Assembly (NCBI RefSeq): GCF_024244095.1
Contig: NW_026250689.1
Location: 124,001 to 188,000 of the forward strand
Direction of reading: 5' to 3'
Length of the DNA: 64,000 nucleotides
Source of the DNA: Nematocida homosporus
Lineage: Eukaryota > Microsporidia
The notes below the pieces were generated by a model. The model made no database searches, was not told where the DNA came from, and worked only from the letters and a program-made list of their open reading frames with translations. Made by a program: the position numbers and the translations under genes. The first letter of the stretch is position 1; every line of letters begins with the position of its first letter. Positions 8,506 through 17,519 of the stretch are shown here, in pieces.

Positions 8506-9054
8506 ATGCCCTCCTGTGACTACAACCCGGCCGACGAGCTATACAAAGCACAACAAGAGTACGCCATAGCCCGCACTGCCTTTGACAAGGGAGTAGCTAA
8601 GGCCAAAATTCGTCAGATTGAAGAAGCCCTCAAATCCGCTCGCATGGGTCCGATTACAACCACCAAATCCCAAGCCATTGTTACCTCCATCGCCCAGACA
8701 CAAACCAAACCCACTAACACCTACTCCTTAACGAACACCCACAACCAGGCGATCAAGTTAACTAGTTCCTGGGGATCAGCGACAATTGACTGTGTTTCTT
8801 ACATTCAGCTCGACCAGCTCAATGTCCAAACTTCATGCAAACTCACCAATTCTTCCCACTCCACCTTTTACATCACAGCCTCGCAAATCCGAGTTACTAG
8901 CTGCCAGCACCTAACTCTTTATGTCTACAGCAAAACCGGCGTTTCAATTGAAGATTCTAGCGACATTACAGTTCTTCCTTACCAACCCGACCCCCAGCCT
9001 AGTTGGCCCAATAATACCCAAATATTCCATTTCAACCAAATCACCTTCCTATAA
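8506..9054 (+). CDS. Tubulin-binding cofactor C (TBCC domain) homologue
   Basis: The 182-residue protein has an N-terminal helical part (about 1-45) followed by a C-CAP/TBCC beta-helix. The segments FYITASQIRVTSC and GVSIEDSSDITVLPY match the family pattern QxRxHxC, then IEDCxxIxFAPY. The Arg of QIR is the expected GTPase-activating arginine finger. Known TBCC proteins complete alpha/beta-tubulin heterodimer folding by stimulating GTP hydrolysis on beta-tubulin. The protein is about half the length of human TBCC, missing most of the N-terminal spectrin-like domain. RP2-like or CAP proteins share the fold, but the QxR motif favours cofactor C. Confidence 0.72.
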   Translation: MPSCDYNPADELYKAQQEYAIARTAFDKGVAKAKIRQIEEALKSARMGPITTTKSQAIVTSIAQTQTKPTNTYSLTNTHNQAIKLTSSWGSATIDCVSYIQLDQLNVQTSCKLTNSSHSTFYITASQIRVTSCQHLTLYVYSKTGVSIEDSSDITVLPYQPDPQPSWPNNTQIFHFNQITFL

Positions 9055-9238
9055 GCAACTGATATATCTCAAGCCAGCACAACCAAACCAAACTTAATCC
9101 AGCAGACCAAAACCCAACCCAGCACCATCTGATGCCTACCCTTACTTTGCCCCTACCCCAGGCCACTTTTTGCCTAAAAAGATCTAGACCGCTCCAAACA
9201 CTAATTTCACAATAATTGTAATTTCAGGTTGCTAATTA

Positions 9239-9265
9239 AAAAGACCGTAATATATGCGGTCTTTT
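9239..9265. promoter_or_regulatory. Perfect 9-bp inverted repeat upstream of the secreted repeat-protein gene
   Basis: AAAAGACCG and CGGTCTTTT flank a 9-nt AT-rich loop. A second GACC-based palindrome lies 48 bp downstream. They sit 85-175 bp upstream of a gene whose product looks abundant and stage-specific, so paired operator sites for a dimeric regulator are possible. A role at the 3' end of the preceding transcript (stop at 9054) is less likely given the 185-bp distance. Confidence 0.4.
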
Positions 9266-9385
9266 GGGGGCGTATATGAGAATAGTAGGCATTTTATGGT
9301 AATAATTACAAAGACCATGGTCCTCGGCCCGCAATGTTTCCCCAAATGGCAAGGGTCTAGACCCAACCCAGAAGATCTCTAATCA

Positions 9386-9392
9386 ATAAATA
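9386..9392 (+). promoter_or_regulatory. TATA-like element of the gene at 9412
   Basis: ATAAATA ends 20 bp before the ATG, the spacing seen at the aminopeptidase and Hsp70 genes in this window. Confidence 0.45.
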
Positions 9393-9411
9393 GAGACGCA
9401 CATTGACAACA

Positions 9412-10557
9412 ATGCATATAATCACATCGCTCGCAAAGGTAGTCTTACTAGCATCTCACATTTCAGCTGCTGGATACTTTGGTGGCTATGAAATGATGGA
9501 TGGAATGTCTAACATGAACTGCTACAACCCGTGCTACAACCCTTGCTCTCCTGGACAGCCCATGCCAACTTTGGATGATTCCATCTACTACGACTTAACT
9601 GGATACGGAGAAGGTGTTGGAAATGGAATGGGTGGATGTTCCAGTGGATCTTGCTCAATTGGTGGTGATGAGCCAGCAATCGGAGGAGGAGCCGGTATTT
9701 CGCAATTCCCAGGTCAACAAGGTGGCCAGTTCGGAGGACAATTTGAAGGGCAATTCAGTGGACAAATCGGTGGTCAACAAGGCGGCCAATTCGTAGGTCA
9801 ACAGGGCGGTCAATTTGGTGGTCAACAAGGCGGTCAATTCTACAGCCCAGCTGAGTACCAGTCAATTGTCTTAGACACTTCAAGTGCCCAATACACACCA
9901 TCTGGATCTGCCGGTGTTGCTTCATCTGCTCCCTCTGCTTCCGGCTTTGCTTCATCTGCCTCATCTGCCTCAGGTGTTGCTTCCTCAGCTTCTGACTTCA
10001 GCTCAGTTGCAGCCCCATGCGCATCCAATGCCTCAGCCAGTGCTTCCTCAACTGGATTTGCCTCTTCATCTTCCTTTGCCCCAACTGTGACTCCTCTTTA
10101 CCAAGAGCTTTCCCAGCCAGCCATCAACGGAGGTGACCAGCAATTCTCAGTCCTTCTCAATGGAAACATCCCTGTTAATGTCCAACCCAGCTCAATCACT
10201 GTTGGTGAGAACACTTACCCCATTGTCAGTTCAGCATCCGCAGCTTCTGCAGCAGGCGCAGCTTCTTTCATCCCCAGCACTACCACTGTAGAGCCTCTCT
10301 TCACTCCTGAAGAACTCGCAGCCGGAGCCGCAATTCCAATTGTTGCTCTTGAAGGCCAGGAAAGTGTTACTGCCGCCCAGCTCAAGAAGGAGCAAGAGGC
10401 CGCCAAGGACAGCAAGAACTGCAAGAAGACCGGCAAGAAATCCAAGGCTAGCAAGAAGACAAAGGCCGCGGCTGCCAACAAGAAGAAGAACGGAGTAGCC
10501 GGAGTTTCCACTCTAGCCGCCTTAGCAATTCTTCCTTTAGTTGCTCTCCTCTTCTAA
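9412..10557 (+). CDS. Secreted Gln/Gly-repeat protein, spore wall or polar tube candidate
   Basis: The 381-residue protein starts at ATG 9412; a TTG two codons before a downstream ATG is not a credible start. It has a signal peptide (about 1-20, MHIITSLAKVVLLASHISAA), a Tyr/Cys-rich segment with CYNPCYNPC and CSSGSC, then imperfect GGQQGGQF repeats (about 100-145). An Ala/Ser-rich region, a Lys-rich basic segment (about 325-360) and a final hydrophobic tail (about 363-381) ending at the C-terminus follow. The tail resembles a GPI-anchor signal. This build fits surface proteins of the microsporidian spore. The Lys-rich part recalls PTP2-type and the Gln repeats recall PTP1-type polar tube proteins, but no orthology can be claimed. 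Codon choice looks unusually uniform, suggesting high expression. Confidence 0.65.
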   Translation: MHIITSLAKVVLLASHISAAGYFGGYEMMDGMSNMNCYNPCYNPCSPGQPMPTLDDSIYYDLTGYGEGVGNGMGGCSSGSCSIGGDEPAIGGGAGISQFPGQQGGQFGGQFEGQFSGQIGGQQGGQFVGQQGGQFGGQQGGQFYSPAEYQSIVLDTSSAQYTPSGSAGVASSAPSASGFASSASSASGVASSASDFSSVAAPCASNASASASSTGFASSSSFAPTVTPLYQELSQPAINGGDQQFSVLLNGNIPVNVQPSSITVGENTYPIVSSASAASAAGAASFIPSTTTVEPLFTPEELAAGAAIPIVALEGQESVTAAQLKKEQEAAKDSKNCKKTGKKSKASKKTKAAAANKKKNGVAGVSTLAALAILPLVALLF

Positions 10558-11043
10558 GTCCCCTTGTATCTCTGAATAAACGTTAGTTTGTCATACTTTT
10601 ACTACTATTACTACACTACTATTACATTGTTTCGCCACCAACCCAATCTTATGTTAATTCACCCGCAGTACCTTATTGTATCTACCATATCCTTATATAA
10701 TACTCCTATGTCTATTAGGTTAGTACACCAATTTCTATTAGGTTAGTACACTAATACCAATCCAATCCAATACTAACACAACATAACCTAATCCAAATAC
10801 CAACCCTGCACAACGTAACTCTATCTAAATGCCAACCCAACATAACTCACCAAACCCAATCCAATACTAAACCCTATCTAAACCTCACCAAAACTCACAA
10901 AACCCCACAAAACCTCACAAAACTCAACCTAACCATACAAAGCTCAACTCTAACCTAATCCAAATGCCAATACTAACCCTAATCCTAATACTAACCCAAG
11001 ATTACACTATCTATTTAATATTAATATTTTGCAGTCCTCTATT
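10558..11043. other. A/C-rich low-complexity spacer
   Basis: AATAAA occurs 20 bp after the preceding stop. A unique segment is followed by a long A/C-rich run of CCAATACTAA, CAAAACCTCAC and similar units to about 11000, then an AT-rich run (TTAATATTAATATT) just before the alpha-COP start. No gene seen. Confidence 0.55.
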
Positions 11044-14000
11044 ATGAGTAAATGGCATTCTATTGAGCATTGTCGTAGTGTTATGGAGGAAAAGACTGAG
11101 CGAGTAAAGAGTGTTGCCTTTCATCCTTGTAAAAAGGTTCTTATTGTTGGTTTGCATAATGGCAAGATTCAAGCCTGGAATTACTTGTATAAGACTAAGG
11201 TATTCGAGTTAGAAGAGCATGAAGGGCCAGTCCGTGTTGTAGTCTTTCACCACTTAATTGAGCGATTTGCTAGTGCAGGAGATGATTGTTTAATTCGTGT
11301 TTGGAACTACAAGACTCGTAGTGTTGAGATGGTCTTTAAAGGCCACACAGATTACATTCGGTCTTTGGAGTTTCACAAGCACTTGCCTTGGATTCTAAGT
11401 GCGTCTGATGACCAAACCATTCGGATTTGGAACTTTCAATCTAAGAAGCAAATTGCCTGCTTAACTGGCCATACGCATTATGTAATGGGCGCCCGTTTCT
11501 TATCTGAATCTTTATTTGCTAGTGTATCTTTAGACCAGACTATTCGTATTTGGGACTATTCCGCCCTAACAGTAAAGAGTCAAGCAACTGTCATGGATAT
11601 GCTAGGCGTACCAGAAGTACTTGTTAAGCACATTATTGATGGCCATGATCGAGGGATCAACTGGATTTCAGCCAAACCTGATTCTTGTATTTTTGCTACA
11701 GGTGGAGATGATAGTAGCATTAGACTTTGGGATGCTTCTACTGATAGTGTTTTTGAAACAGATACTTTACATGGCCATCACAGTCATGTAAGTTCTCTTT
11801 ACTTTACTGCGACTGATATTCTAATTAGCAATAGTGAGGATGGGACTTTAAAACTCTGGGATGTCAAGAAGCGCAAAGCCATTAAGACACTAAACATTGA
11901 TAACAGCCGGTTTTGGTGTATTGCCATGGATCCTTCCGAAAAGGTTCTTGCGGCTGGTCATGATACGGGCTTTTGTGTTTATACCTTAGAGAAAGAGTCT
12001 TCTCTCTTTGCTACAGCTGATGATTATATCTATTTACAACGAGGAATGGAGATAATCAAAACAGATACAAAAACTGAGATAAGAGTTTGCGAAGCTAAAG
12101 GCGGGCTTAAATCTTTAATGGCGCGTAATGGGTATATTTTATTGAATTACGGTAATTGCTATAGTTTAGTGGCTCCCCATGAGACTATTCGTGGGCCTGG
12201 CAAGGCCGTCTTAGGCGAAGACAGTCTCTGGGTAAGTACTGGGGCAGAAGTACTAGAGAAGACTTTAGGTGGAGTGGAGAAACGAACAGAAGCTCTAGAG
12301 ACAGATCGTTTGTTTTTGAGTCCTTTAGGAGTGATTGGAGCCCGGGGTATGCATATCTTTTGTTTAGATAGGCCGGAAGAGAAAGTACTTCTACCGGAGG
12401 CCTGTCGTAGTATCTGTGCTGGCGAGGGATTTATAGCCGCTATAACTGAGAAGAGTATTGTTATGTTAGATATGGCCATGAACCAATTAGCCGTAATTGA
12501 CGAAGTCCTGAGCATTAACAGTGCTGTGGCTTATGGTGAGACTCTTTTCTATACGACGGCTATGCATCTTAAGTTTGCTTTTAGTAGTGGTGAAGCTTCG
12601 GCTTTGTTATCAACTGAAGAGTCTTTATGGGTGGCTCAGATCAAAAACGACCGGTTTATCATGCTTAATCGGGCCGGAGTTGTATCTGAGCTGGAAGTAG
12701 ATCTAATTGAGTGGCGGTTTAAGTATGCCTTAGAGAAGAAGGATAGTCAAGTTTTACGTGATTGTATTGAGAAAGACGCCTTGATTGGCCAAGCGCCTTT
12801 AGCTTGTTTAATCAAAAAAGGTGCTTATCAGGAAGCACAGGAGTATGTTGATGATCCAGCCGTTAGTGCGGAACTTTGTCTGAAAACAAAGGACTTTAAA
12901 GGAGCATTAGGTCATGCCTTAAAAACAGGTAGTAATTCTCTTCTTTCCCAAGTAGGTATGGCAGCTATCAACTATGATTTAGATCTGGCTGAGCAGGCCT
13001 TTAAAGCAGCTAATGATATTCACTCTTTGATTCTTTTATGTGTAGCTGCCCAGCGAGTAGATAAGCTTGATTCGATTCTTTTTGATTGCCAGGATGAAAT
13101 GTACATTGCTTTGGCGGCCATTATAACGGGAAACAATGAAAGACTGCACAGTTTGATTGCTCCGCACACGGCCCCAGACAGTCCGACTATTGCTCCGGCC
13201 CCGGCTGAGCTAAGTAGTGAGTCTGCTTCAACGCTAGATACTAATCAGGCCCAACTTCCTGATCATTCTGAATCCAATGATCAATCCTTATCAAAATCAA
13301 AATCAAAAGAATCGCCATCCACTCCAGCCAAGCCTTTGAAAGAGCATCAAACCACTACTCCACCTAAATCTAACTCTACTTCTACTAACTCCACTTCTAC
13401 CAACTCATCTCACTTACCTAACGCCATGGAAGATGATGAGGATGCCACCATTAACTTCAGTTCCTCGGAAAAGCAGGAAAGCTCTGATTTAGATGACTTG
13501 CTTGATAAAGACTTAGGCAATAGTGACTTAAAAGATAAGAATGAAGAGGAGATTGAGGCTTCTTTTAGTTCATCAAAATCGGAGGAATCAGAAGATCTAG
13601 ATACTTTACCACCACGAATTCGTACTCTCATTACTTCTCGTCTGGATCTGTGTTTGAAGAACACACCCGCCTCGTTTGATACTCAAAGTGAAATCCAACG
13701 GTCTCTTGGTTTAGTTACAGATGGCAAGTTTTCTCTAGCTATTGCTGGACTGCTTATTTCTTTACATAGTTTGATTCGCTTAATTAAGACGGGTGCTTCT
13801 TATCCTACAATTGATCAAGATATCTCTCTTTGTTCTACCTATCTTCAATGTCTATTAGCTGAGCGCATACGCAAAAAGACTACTTCTGATAAGACGGCTA
13901 TCTCTTGCTCTATTTTCTTCGCATCAGCCGGTCTTAAGACTGAGCATAAGGAGAAGGCACTACGAGCAGCCATTGCTTTCTGCTATAAGAAAGGCAACCG

Positions 14001-14244
14001 CCATACAGCGTTGGAACTAGCCCGCGAGTTAGTCGAAACCATGAACTGCGACGATTCTCGAATCAAACTGCTAGCTAATAGCACTAAGCCAATGGAAGAT
14101 ACTTTCTTTATTGATACTTCCCTGCCTTTCTGCATTGATAAGGGCGAGTATTTGGAAAGTGCCTCTAAGTGCGGCATATGCCACGCCTGGAGTTCCAAAG
14201 CAGTCAAAGTATGTGCCTGCTGCTTTGTATCTACCCTGGAATAA
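11044..14244 (+). CDS. COP1: Coatomer alpha subunit (alpha-COP)
   Basis: The 1066-residue protein starts at ATG 11044. The first 300 residues are a WD40 propeller with alpha-COP hallmarks: VKSVAFHP, GLHNGKIQAWNY, EHEGPVRVVVFH, WILSASDDQTIRIWNF, TGHTHYVMGARF, SLDQTIRIWDY and DGHDRGINW. A second propeller and alpha-solenoid follow, with a low-complexity Ser/Asp/Lys insert at about 715-870. The C-terminal domain ends with a Cys cluster (CGICHAW, CACCF). Alpha-COP forms the COPI cage with beta' and epsilon for Golgi-to-ER retrieval and binds dilysine cargo tails through its first propeller. The stop codon TAA lies inside an AATAAA poly(A) signal (14240-14245), implying an almost absent 3' UTR. 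Confidence 0.93.
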   Translation: MSKWHSIEHCRSVMEEKTERVKSVAFHPCKKVLIVGLHNGKIQAWNYLYKTKVFELEEHEGPVRVVVFHHLIERFASAGDDCLIRVWNYKTRSVEMVFKGHTDYIRSLEFHKHLPWILSASDDQTIRIWNFQSKKQIACLTGHTHYVMGARFLSESLFASVSLDQTIRIWDYSALTVKSQATVMDMLGVPEVLVKHIIDGHDRGINWISAKPDSCIFATGGDDSSIRLWDASTDSVFETDTLHGHHSHVSSLYFTATDILISNSEDGTLKLWDVKKRKAIKTLNIDNSRFWCIAMDPSEKVLAAGHDTGFCVYTLEKESSLFATADDYIYLQRGMEIIKTDTKTEIRVCEAKGGLKSLMARNGYILLNYGNCYSLVAPHETIRGPGKAVLGEDSLWVSTGAEVLEKTLGGVEKRTEALETDRLFLSPLGVIGARGMHIFCLDRPEEKVLLPEACRSICAGEGFIAAITEKSIVMLDMAMNQLAVIDEVLSINSAVAYGETLFYTTAMHLKFAFSSGEASALLSTEESLWVAQIKNDRFIMLNRAGVVSELEVDLIEWRFKYALEKKDSQVLRDCIEKDALIGQAPLACLIKKGAYQEAQEYVDDPAVSAELCLKTKDFKGALGHALKTGSNSLLSQVGMAAINYDLDLAEQAFKAANDIHSLILLCVAAQRVDKLDSILFDCQDEMYIALAAIITGNNERLHSLIAPHTAPDSPTIAPAPAELSSESASTLDTNQAQLPDHSESNDQSLSKSKSKESPSTPAKPLKEHQTTTPPKSNSTSTNSTSTNSSHLPNAMEDDEDATINFSSSEKQESSDLDDLLDKDLGNSDLKDKNEEEIEASFSSSKSEESEDLDTLPPRIRTLITSRLDLCLKNTPASFDTQSEIQRSLGLVTDGKFSLAIAGLLISLHSLIRLIKTGASYPTIDQDISLCSTYLQCLLAERIRKKTTSDKTAISCSIFFASAGLKTEHKEKALRAAIAFCYKKGNRHTALELARELVETMNCDDSRIKLLANSTKPMEDTFFIDTSLPFCIDKGEYLESASKCGICHAWSSKAVKVCACCFVSTLE

Positions 14245-14485
14245 ACTGTTCCGTACTTTAACAACTAACAATGTGCTTGTTTATTTGCTTTGGTTTTTGA
14301 TTTAGATTTAGATTTAGATAGCTTATTTTTGATTTAGATAGGTTAAGTTGTGGTTTAGATGGGTTATCCTTTGATTTAGATGGCTTAATTGAACCCAATA
14401 CTAACTCAACTCAAACCCAACCTTGTCCTAATCCAACTCAATCCTATCCTAACTCAACTCAACTCAACCCTATCTTAACTCAAAC
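14245..14485. other. Convergent spacer with a G/T arm then an A/C arm
   Basis: Between convergent stop codons the left half is TTTAGAT-rich (G/T) and the right half is CAACTC-rich (A/C). The two halves form an imperfect dyad able to fold back. No gene seen. Confidence 0.55.
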
Positions 14486-15706
14486 TTAAGTGGATCTTTT
14501 GGCTACATAATGTACAGTGTATATTTCGGTGGTTCCCTTACTCCGAGCACTATAGAATAACATCTCTTCATTAGCCCAAAGAGCATAGAGCTGCTCAACC
14601 ACACAAATAGTCCTTGCGTACTTCCCCGTCTCCTTACAGTACAAATCCACCCGATCTAATAACCCAATCACTAAATAATGGTTCAAAACCACAAAATCAA
14701 TGGCTTTAGTAGCCGTTTCAATCAAATAGGCTAAAGAACTCGTCCCCTCTACCCATTTAGATAAAGATCCATCCGTTGTCAGGGCATAAACATTAAATCT
14801 ATCCTTCCTTATCTTAAAAATAGTACCCGTCTGTCCTTTACTCCTAAATACTACCTTCCCTTCTAAGTCCACTACATTTAAGACCTGGTCCATACCCCCC
14901 AGGCAAACATAACTCCCAAAGACCAGTACACTGTACAGCCGCCGTGGCATACTCAACAAGTACCGAAGCCCAGCTCCCGTTTCATAATTCCAAAGAATAC
15001 AACTCCCATCATACGACCCAGATACAACTAAAGGCTTCCCTTCAACTCGTTTAACATCTCTAATACTATCTCTATGACCAGATAAAACACGCAAACACTG
15101 ACCAGTACGTACTGCCCAAACACGCAACGTACTATCTCTTGATCCAGTAATAACATACTCATCCGCCCATAAAACACACCTAATAGTAGAAGTATGACCA
15201 ACTAAAGTACGAATACATACGCCTAAAAAACAGTCCCAAACTTTAGCCGTCCGATCAGTACTACCGGTTAGGAGTAAACCCGCCCGATAATCAAAGGCCC
15301 AAATACTTCCCTTATGTCCAGATAAACGGGCTAATAGATTCAACTTAATATCAAAAACACTAATCAAAGCCGAATTACTAGATACAATCAAAATATCACC
15401 AAACATCTTTAGTTTAGTGATTTCAACGGGCAAAGGATGCTTTACTCGACCTTTATACTCTTCTTTCTTATCTCGCCAACGTTGTGATAATAAGTGCTCT
15501 TGTTTGACTCTTTCTAAGTACTTAGGAGTTCTTAGGACTTCTTCCCCTTGTAGATAGCGCATCCAAATGACTGGATTTCCTTCAATTGCTCTTTTAACCT
15601 CCTCAGACACACACATGACCTTTTTTAACTCCTTAAGTGTTAAGTGTTTGGCGACCCATTCCAAAGCATGGGCTGGAAAGACTCTAACTCTTTCCTTTCG
15701 GTGCAT
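14486..15706 (-). CDS. F-box/WD40 protein, Cdc4-like SCF substrate adaptor
   Basis: The 406-residue protein starts at ATG 15706; an adjacent in-frame GTG is ignored. Residues about 12-52 form a degenerate F-box (ALEWVAKHLTLKELKKVMCVS). Up to eight WD40 blades follow, the clearest being GSTDRTAKVWD, GSRDSTLRVWA and GSYDGSCILWN with GH dipeptides at the expected spacing. This is the architecture of Cdc4, Met30 and Fbw7 adaptors, which bring phosphorylated targets to the Skp1-cullin ubiquitin ligase. Which adaptor it corresponds to cannot be decided by eye. The upstream region is short and meets the divergent small gene at 15857. Confidence 0.8.
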   Translation of the reverse strand: MHRKERVRVFPAHALEWVAKHLTLKELKKVMCVSEEVKRAIEGNPVIWMRYLQGEEVLRTPKYLERVKQEHLLSQRWRDKKEEYKGRVKHPLPVEITKLKMFGDILIVSSNSALISVFDIKLNLLARLSGHKGSIWAFDYRAGLLLTGSTDRTAKVWDCFLGVCIRTLVGHTSTIRCVLWADEYVITGSRDSTLRVWAVRTGQCLRVLSGHRDSIRDVKRVEGKPLVVSGSYDGSCILWNYETGAGLRYLLSMPRRLYSVLVFGSYVCLGGMDQVLNVVDLEGKVVFRSKGQTGTIFKIRKDRFNVYALTTDGSLSKWVEGTSSLAYLIETATKAIDFVVLNHYLVIGLLDRVDLYCKETGKYARTICVVEQLYALWANEEMLFYSARSKGTTEIYTVHYVAKRST

Positions 15707-15856
15707 CACCGCTAATAAAATTTGAAAATTATCGCTAGATAGCCCAATCGGATACCAAAAGTCGTGTTTGAGATAGTTGTGATGGTATTGGATAGGGGGA
15801 AAAGATAAGCAATGATTGGTGGAGGGTCTTTTTTATTTTCAGAACATTTGCCGTAG

Positions 15857-16159
15857 ATGAAAAGAAGAGAAACGAAACGAGTTACTAGTTCAGTCAAAAG
15901 TCCAATTTCAGTTTTACCATTAGATGAACTGCTATTACAAGATCTTTTGACTAACAATCGATTGCGCGATTTAGAAGTGAGTATTTATGGTGATAGAAAA
16001 GGCTTAGAAGAACAGGCGATTAAGAAGCACATTAGGAAATTAGGACTGCGCCCCCAGCTTAAGGAGTCGACTGAGCAAAGACACGTGATAGTAAAGCTGA
16101 AAAAGCATCTTAAGTTTGTGGTTCTCAAAATTGAAAGCAAGATCGAAGTCGAGCAATAG
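15857..16159 (+). CDS. Unidentified small basic protein (100 aa)
   Basis: The 100-residue protein is not recognised. The N-terminus is basic (MKRRETKRV). The middle is helical with DELLLQDLLTNNRLRDLEVSIYG, and the C-terminus alternates Lys and hydrophobic residues (VKLKKHLKFVVLKIESKIEVE), suggesting beta strands. It lies divergent to the F-box/WD40 gene, 150 bp apart. The antisense frame is also open over the first third (15712-15957) but begins without a credible upstream element. Coding is supported by protein-like composition and placement; function is unknown. Confidence 0.5.
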   Translation: MKRRETKRVTSSVKSPISVLPLDELLLQDLLTNNRLRDLEVSIYGDRKGLEEQAIKKHIRKLGLRPQLKESTEQRHVIVKLKKHLKFVVLKIESKIEVEQ

Positions 16160-16758
16160 TTTAGTTAATGTTTAGTTGTTATTTAGTTGCTGAGGATTGT
16201 TGGGAGAGATTGCTAGGGGGTTATTGCTTATATTATATTATTGTTGGCTTATTGCGTATCTTACTTCGTTGTTTATTTACTGCCAATCTAACTCAGTACA
16301 AGACTAACTCTATTTTATCTTAATGCTTATACTATCTTGACGTCCTATTGATTTGCTTCTTTCACATTGCTGCTCTTCTTATCTTATCTTTTCTCACCAC
16401 AATATAGCTTCGTACTAACCCAATGTTAGACTTGGTAGACTTAGTAGACTTAGTACATTTGGTAGACTTGGTAGACTTAGTACATTTGGTAGACTTAGTA
16501 GACAATCTAATATAAACTTATCTTAACTTTATCTTTATCTTGACTTTATCTTGACTTTATCTTAACTTATCTTAACTTAACTTACTTAATTCAACTCAAC
16601 TCAACCTAACTCAACTTAACCCAATCTTAACTTAATTCAACACAACTTAACTCAACACAATAAGGCCGTGGGGTTGTCTGGCCGGTTGGCTAAGTTAGAT
16701 CTGGCTGTACTGTGCACGAATGAGTCGATGACTTAACCCAATTTTTGCTATTAGTTGT
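16160..16758. other. Spacer: G/T arm, tandem array, A/C arm
   Basis: No gene seen. It starts with TTTAGTTG-type sequence, passes through unique T-rich sequence and the tandem array at 16427-16503, and ends in CAACTTAACTC-type repeats before the Dcp2 start. Confidence 0.55.
16427..16503. repeat. Tandem repeat with nested 9- and about 36-bp periods
   Basis: Units TTAGTAGAC, TTGGTAGAC and TTAGTACATTTGGTAGAC alternate. The longer combination occurs about twice. The array is visible directly; no function is implied. Confidence 0.75.
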
Positions 16759-17481
16759 ATGAAGTTAGAGGACGTACTGGATGACTTGGCGGGGAGGTTT
16801 TTAATGCATCTTCCGGCCTGTGAAGAGAAGAATGCTGAACGGTTCTTGTTTCAAGTGGAAGAGGCCCACTGGTTTTATGAAGATTACTATCGTCGGAAGT
16901 ATAACTTTCCCTATCTAAATCTTAAAGAGTTCTTTATTCTACTTATGGGACACAGTCAGTACCTAAAGACACCAGGTGAACTAGAAGATGAGTTTAAGAA
17001 GTTTTTGAAATACAAAAAGGCGGTTCCCGTCTTTGGTGCCTTAATCTTTAACGGGCCTATGACTAAAATACTAATGGTAAGAGGCTTTGGGCCTAGAAAG
17101 ACCTTTACTTTTCCCAGAGGCAAGATCTGTAAGTCTGAGAATGAAATAGATTGTGCAATTAGAGAAGTTTATGAAGAGGTTGGTTTTGATATTTCTGATA
17201 AGATAATTCGCGGGTTATCGCTTAATATGCATACTAAACTAAGGGACTCCAAACTGTTTGTAATTCTGAATGTTCCCGAGAGTACTAAGTTTGTCACCCA
17301 GACCCGAAATGAGATAAAAGAGATTAAATGGATCAATTTGTCTTTGATTGAGAGTAGTAATGCCGAGACGCTTACTTACATTAAGTCTTATATCAAAGAG
17401 ATTAAAAATGTTGTCAAAATGATAGAACAGACGCGAATTAAATTGGATAGAAAGAAGATTAGGAAGGCTTTTGGTCTATAA
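16759..17481 (+). CDS. DCP2: mRNA-decapping enzyme Dcp2
   Basis: The 240-residue protein has an N-terminal helical regulatory domain (about 1-85, including AHWFYEDYYRRKY and the FxxxFxL region that binds Dcp1). A Nudix hydrolase domain follows. The Nudix box at 121-143 fits Gx5Ex7REUxEExGU exactly: GKICKSE, then REVYEEVGF, with E136, E139 and E140 as metal ligands. The enzyme removes the m7G cap in the cytoplasm. The long disordered C-terminal tail of yeast Dcp2 is absent. Its activator Pat1 is also encoded in this window (44000). The stop codon overlaps the TATA box of the next gene. Confidence 0.93.
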   Translation: MKLEDVLDDLAGRFLMHLPACEEKNAERFLFQVEEAHWFYEDYYRRKYNFPYLNLKEFFILLMGHSQYLKTPGELEDEFKKFLKYKKAVPVFGALIFNGPMTKILMVRGFGPRKTFTFPRGKICKSENEIDCAIREVYEEVGFDISDKIIRGLSLNMHTKLRDSKLFVILNVPESTKFVTQTRNEIKEIKWINLSLIESSNAETLTYIKSYIKEIKNVVKMIEQTRIKLDRKKIRKAFGL

Positions 17482-17484
17482 ATA
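17477..17484 (+). promoter_or_regulatory. TATA box overlapping the Dcp2 stop codon
   Basis: TATAAATA covers the Dcp2 TAA (17479-17481) and lies 36 bp before the aminopeptidase ATG at 17520. The same bases also give an ATAAA-type poly(A) element. One short sequence thus probably serves the end of one gene and the start of the next. Confidence 0.5.
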
Positions 17485-17519
17485 AAGAAGGTTAGTGTTG
17501 GTTTAGTGGTTGTTTGTTT

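Larger units (their letters stand above)
9055..9411. other. Spacer with two GACC-type inverted repeats before the secreted repeat-protein gene
   Basis: No gene seen. It includes an A/C-rich stretch, the hairpin at 9239-9265, the palindrome GACCATGGTC (9313-9322) and a TATA-like ATAAATA (9386-9392) 20 bp before the ATG at 9412. Confidence 0.6.

Noticed and set aside
15712..15957. Minus-strand frame extending the F-box/WD40 gene upstream
   Set aside because: It is a separate frame with a stop before the F-box gene, and it overlaps the better-supported small gene at 15857.
3874..17519. GTG or TTG start codons (3874, 6424, 9403, 11029, 17514 and others)
   Set aside because: The genome is eukaryotic. 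In every case an in-frame ATG lies a few codons downstream and often gives the conserved N-terminus, for example MGIRG in the Rad2 homologue.
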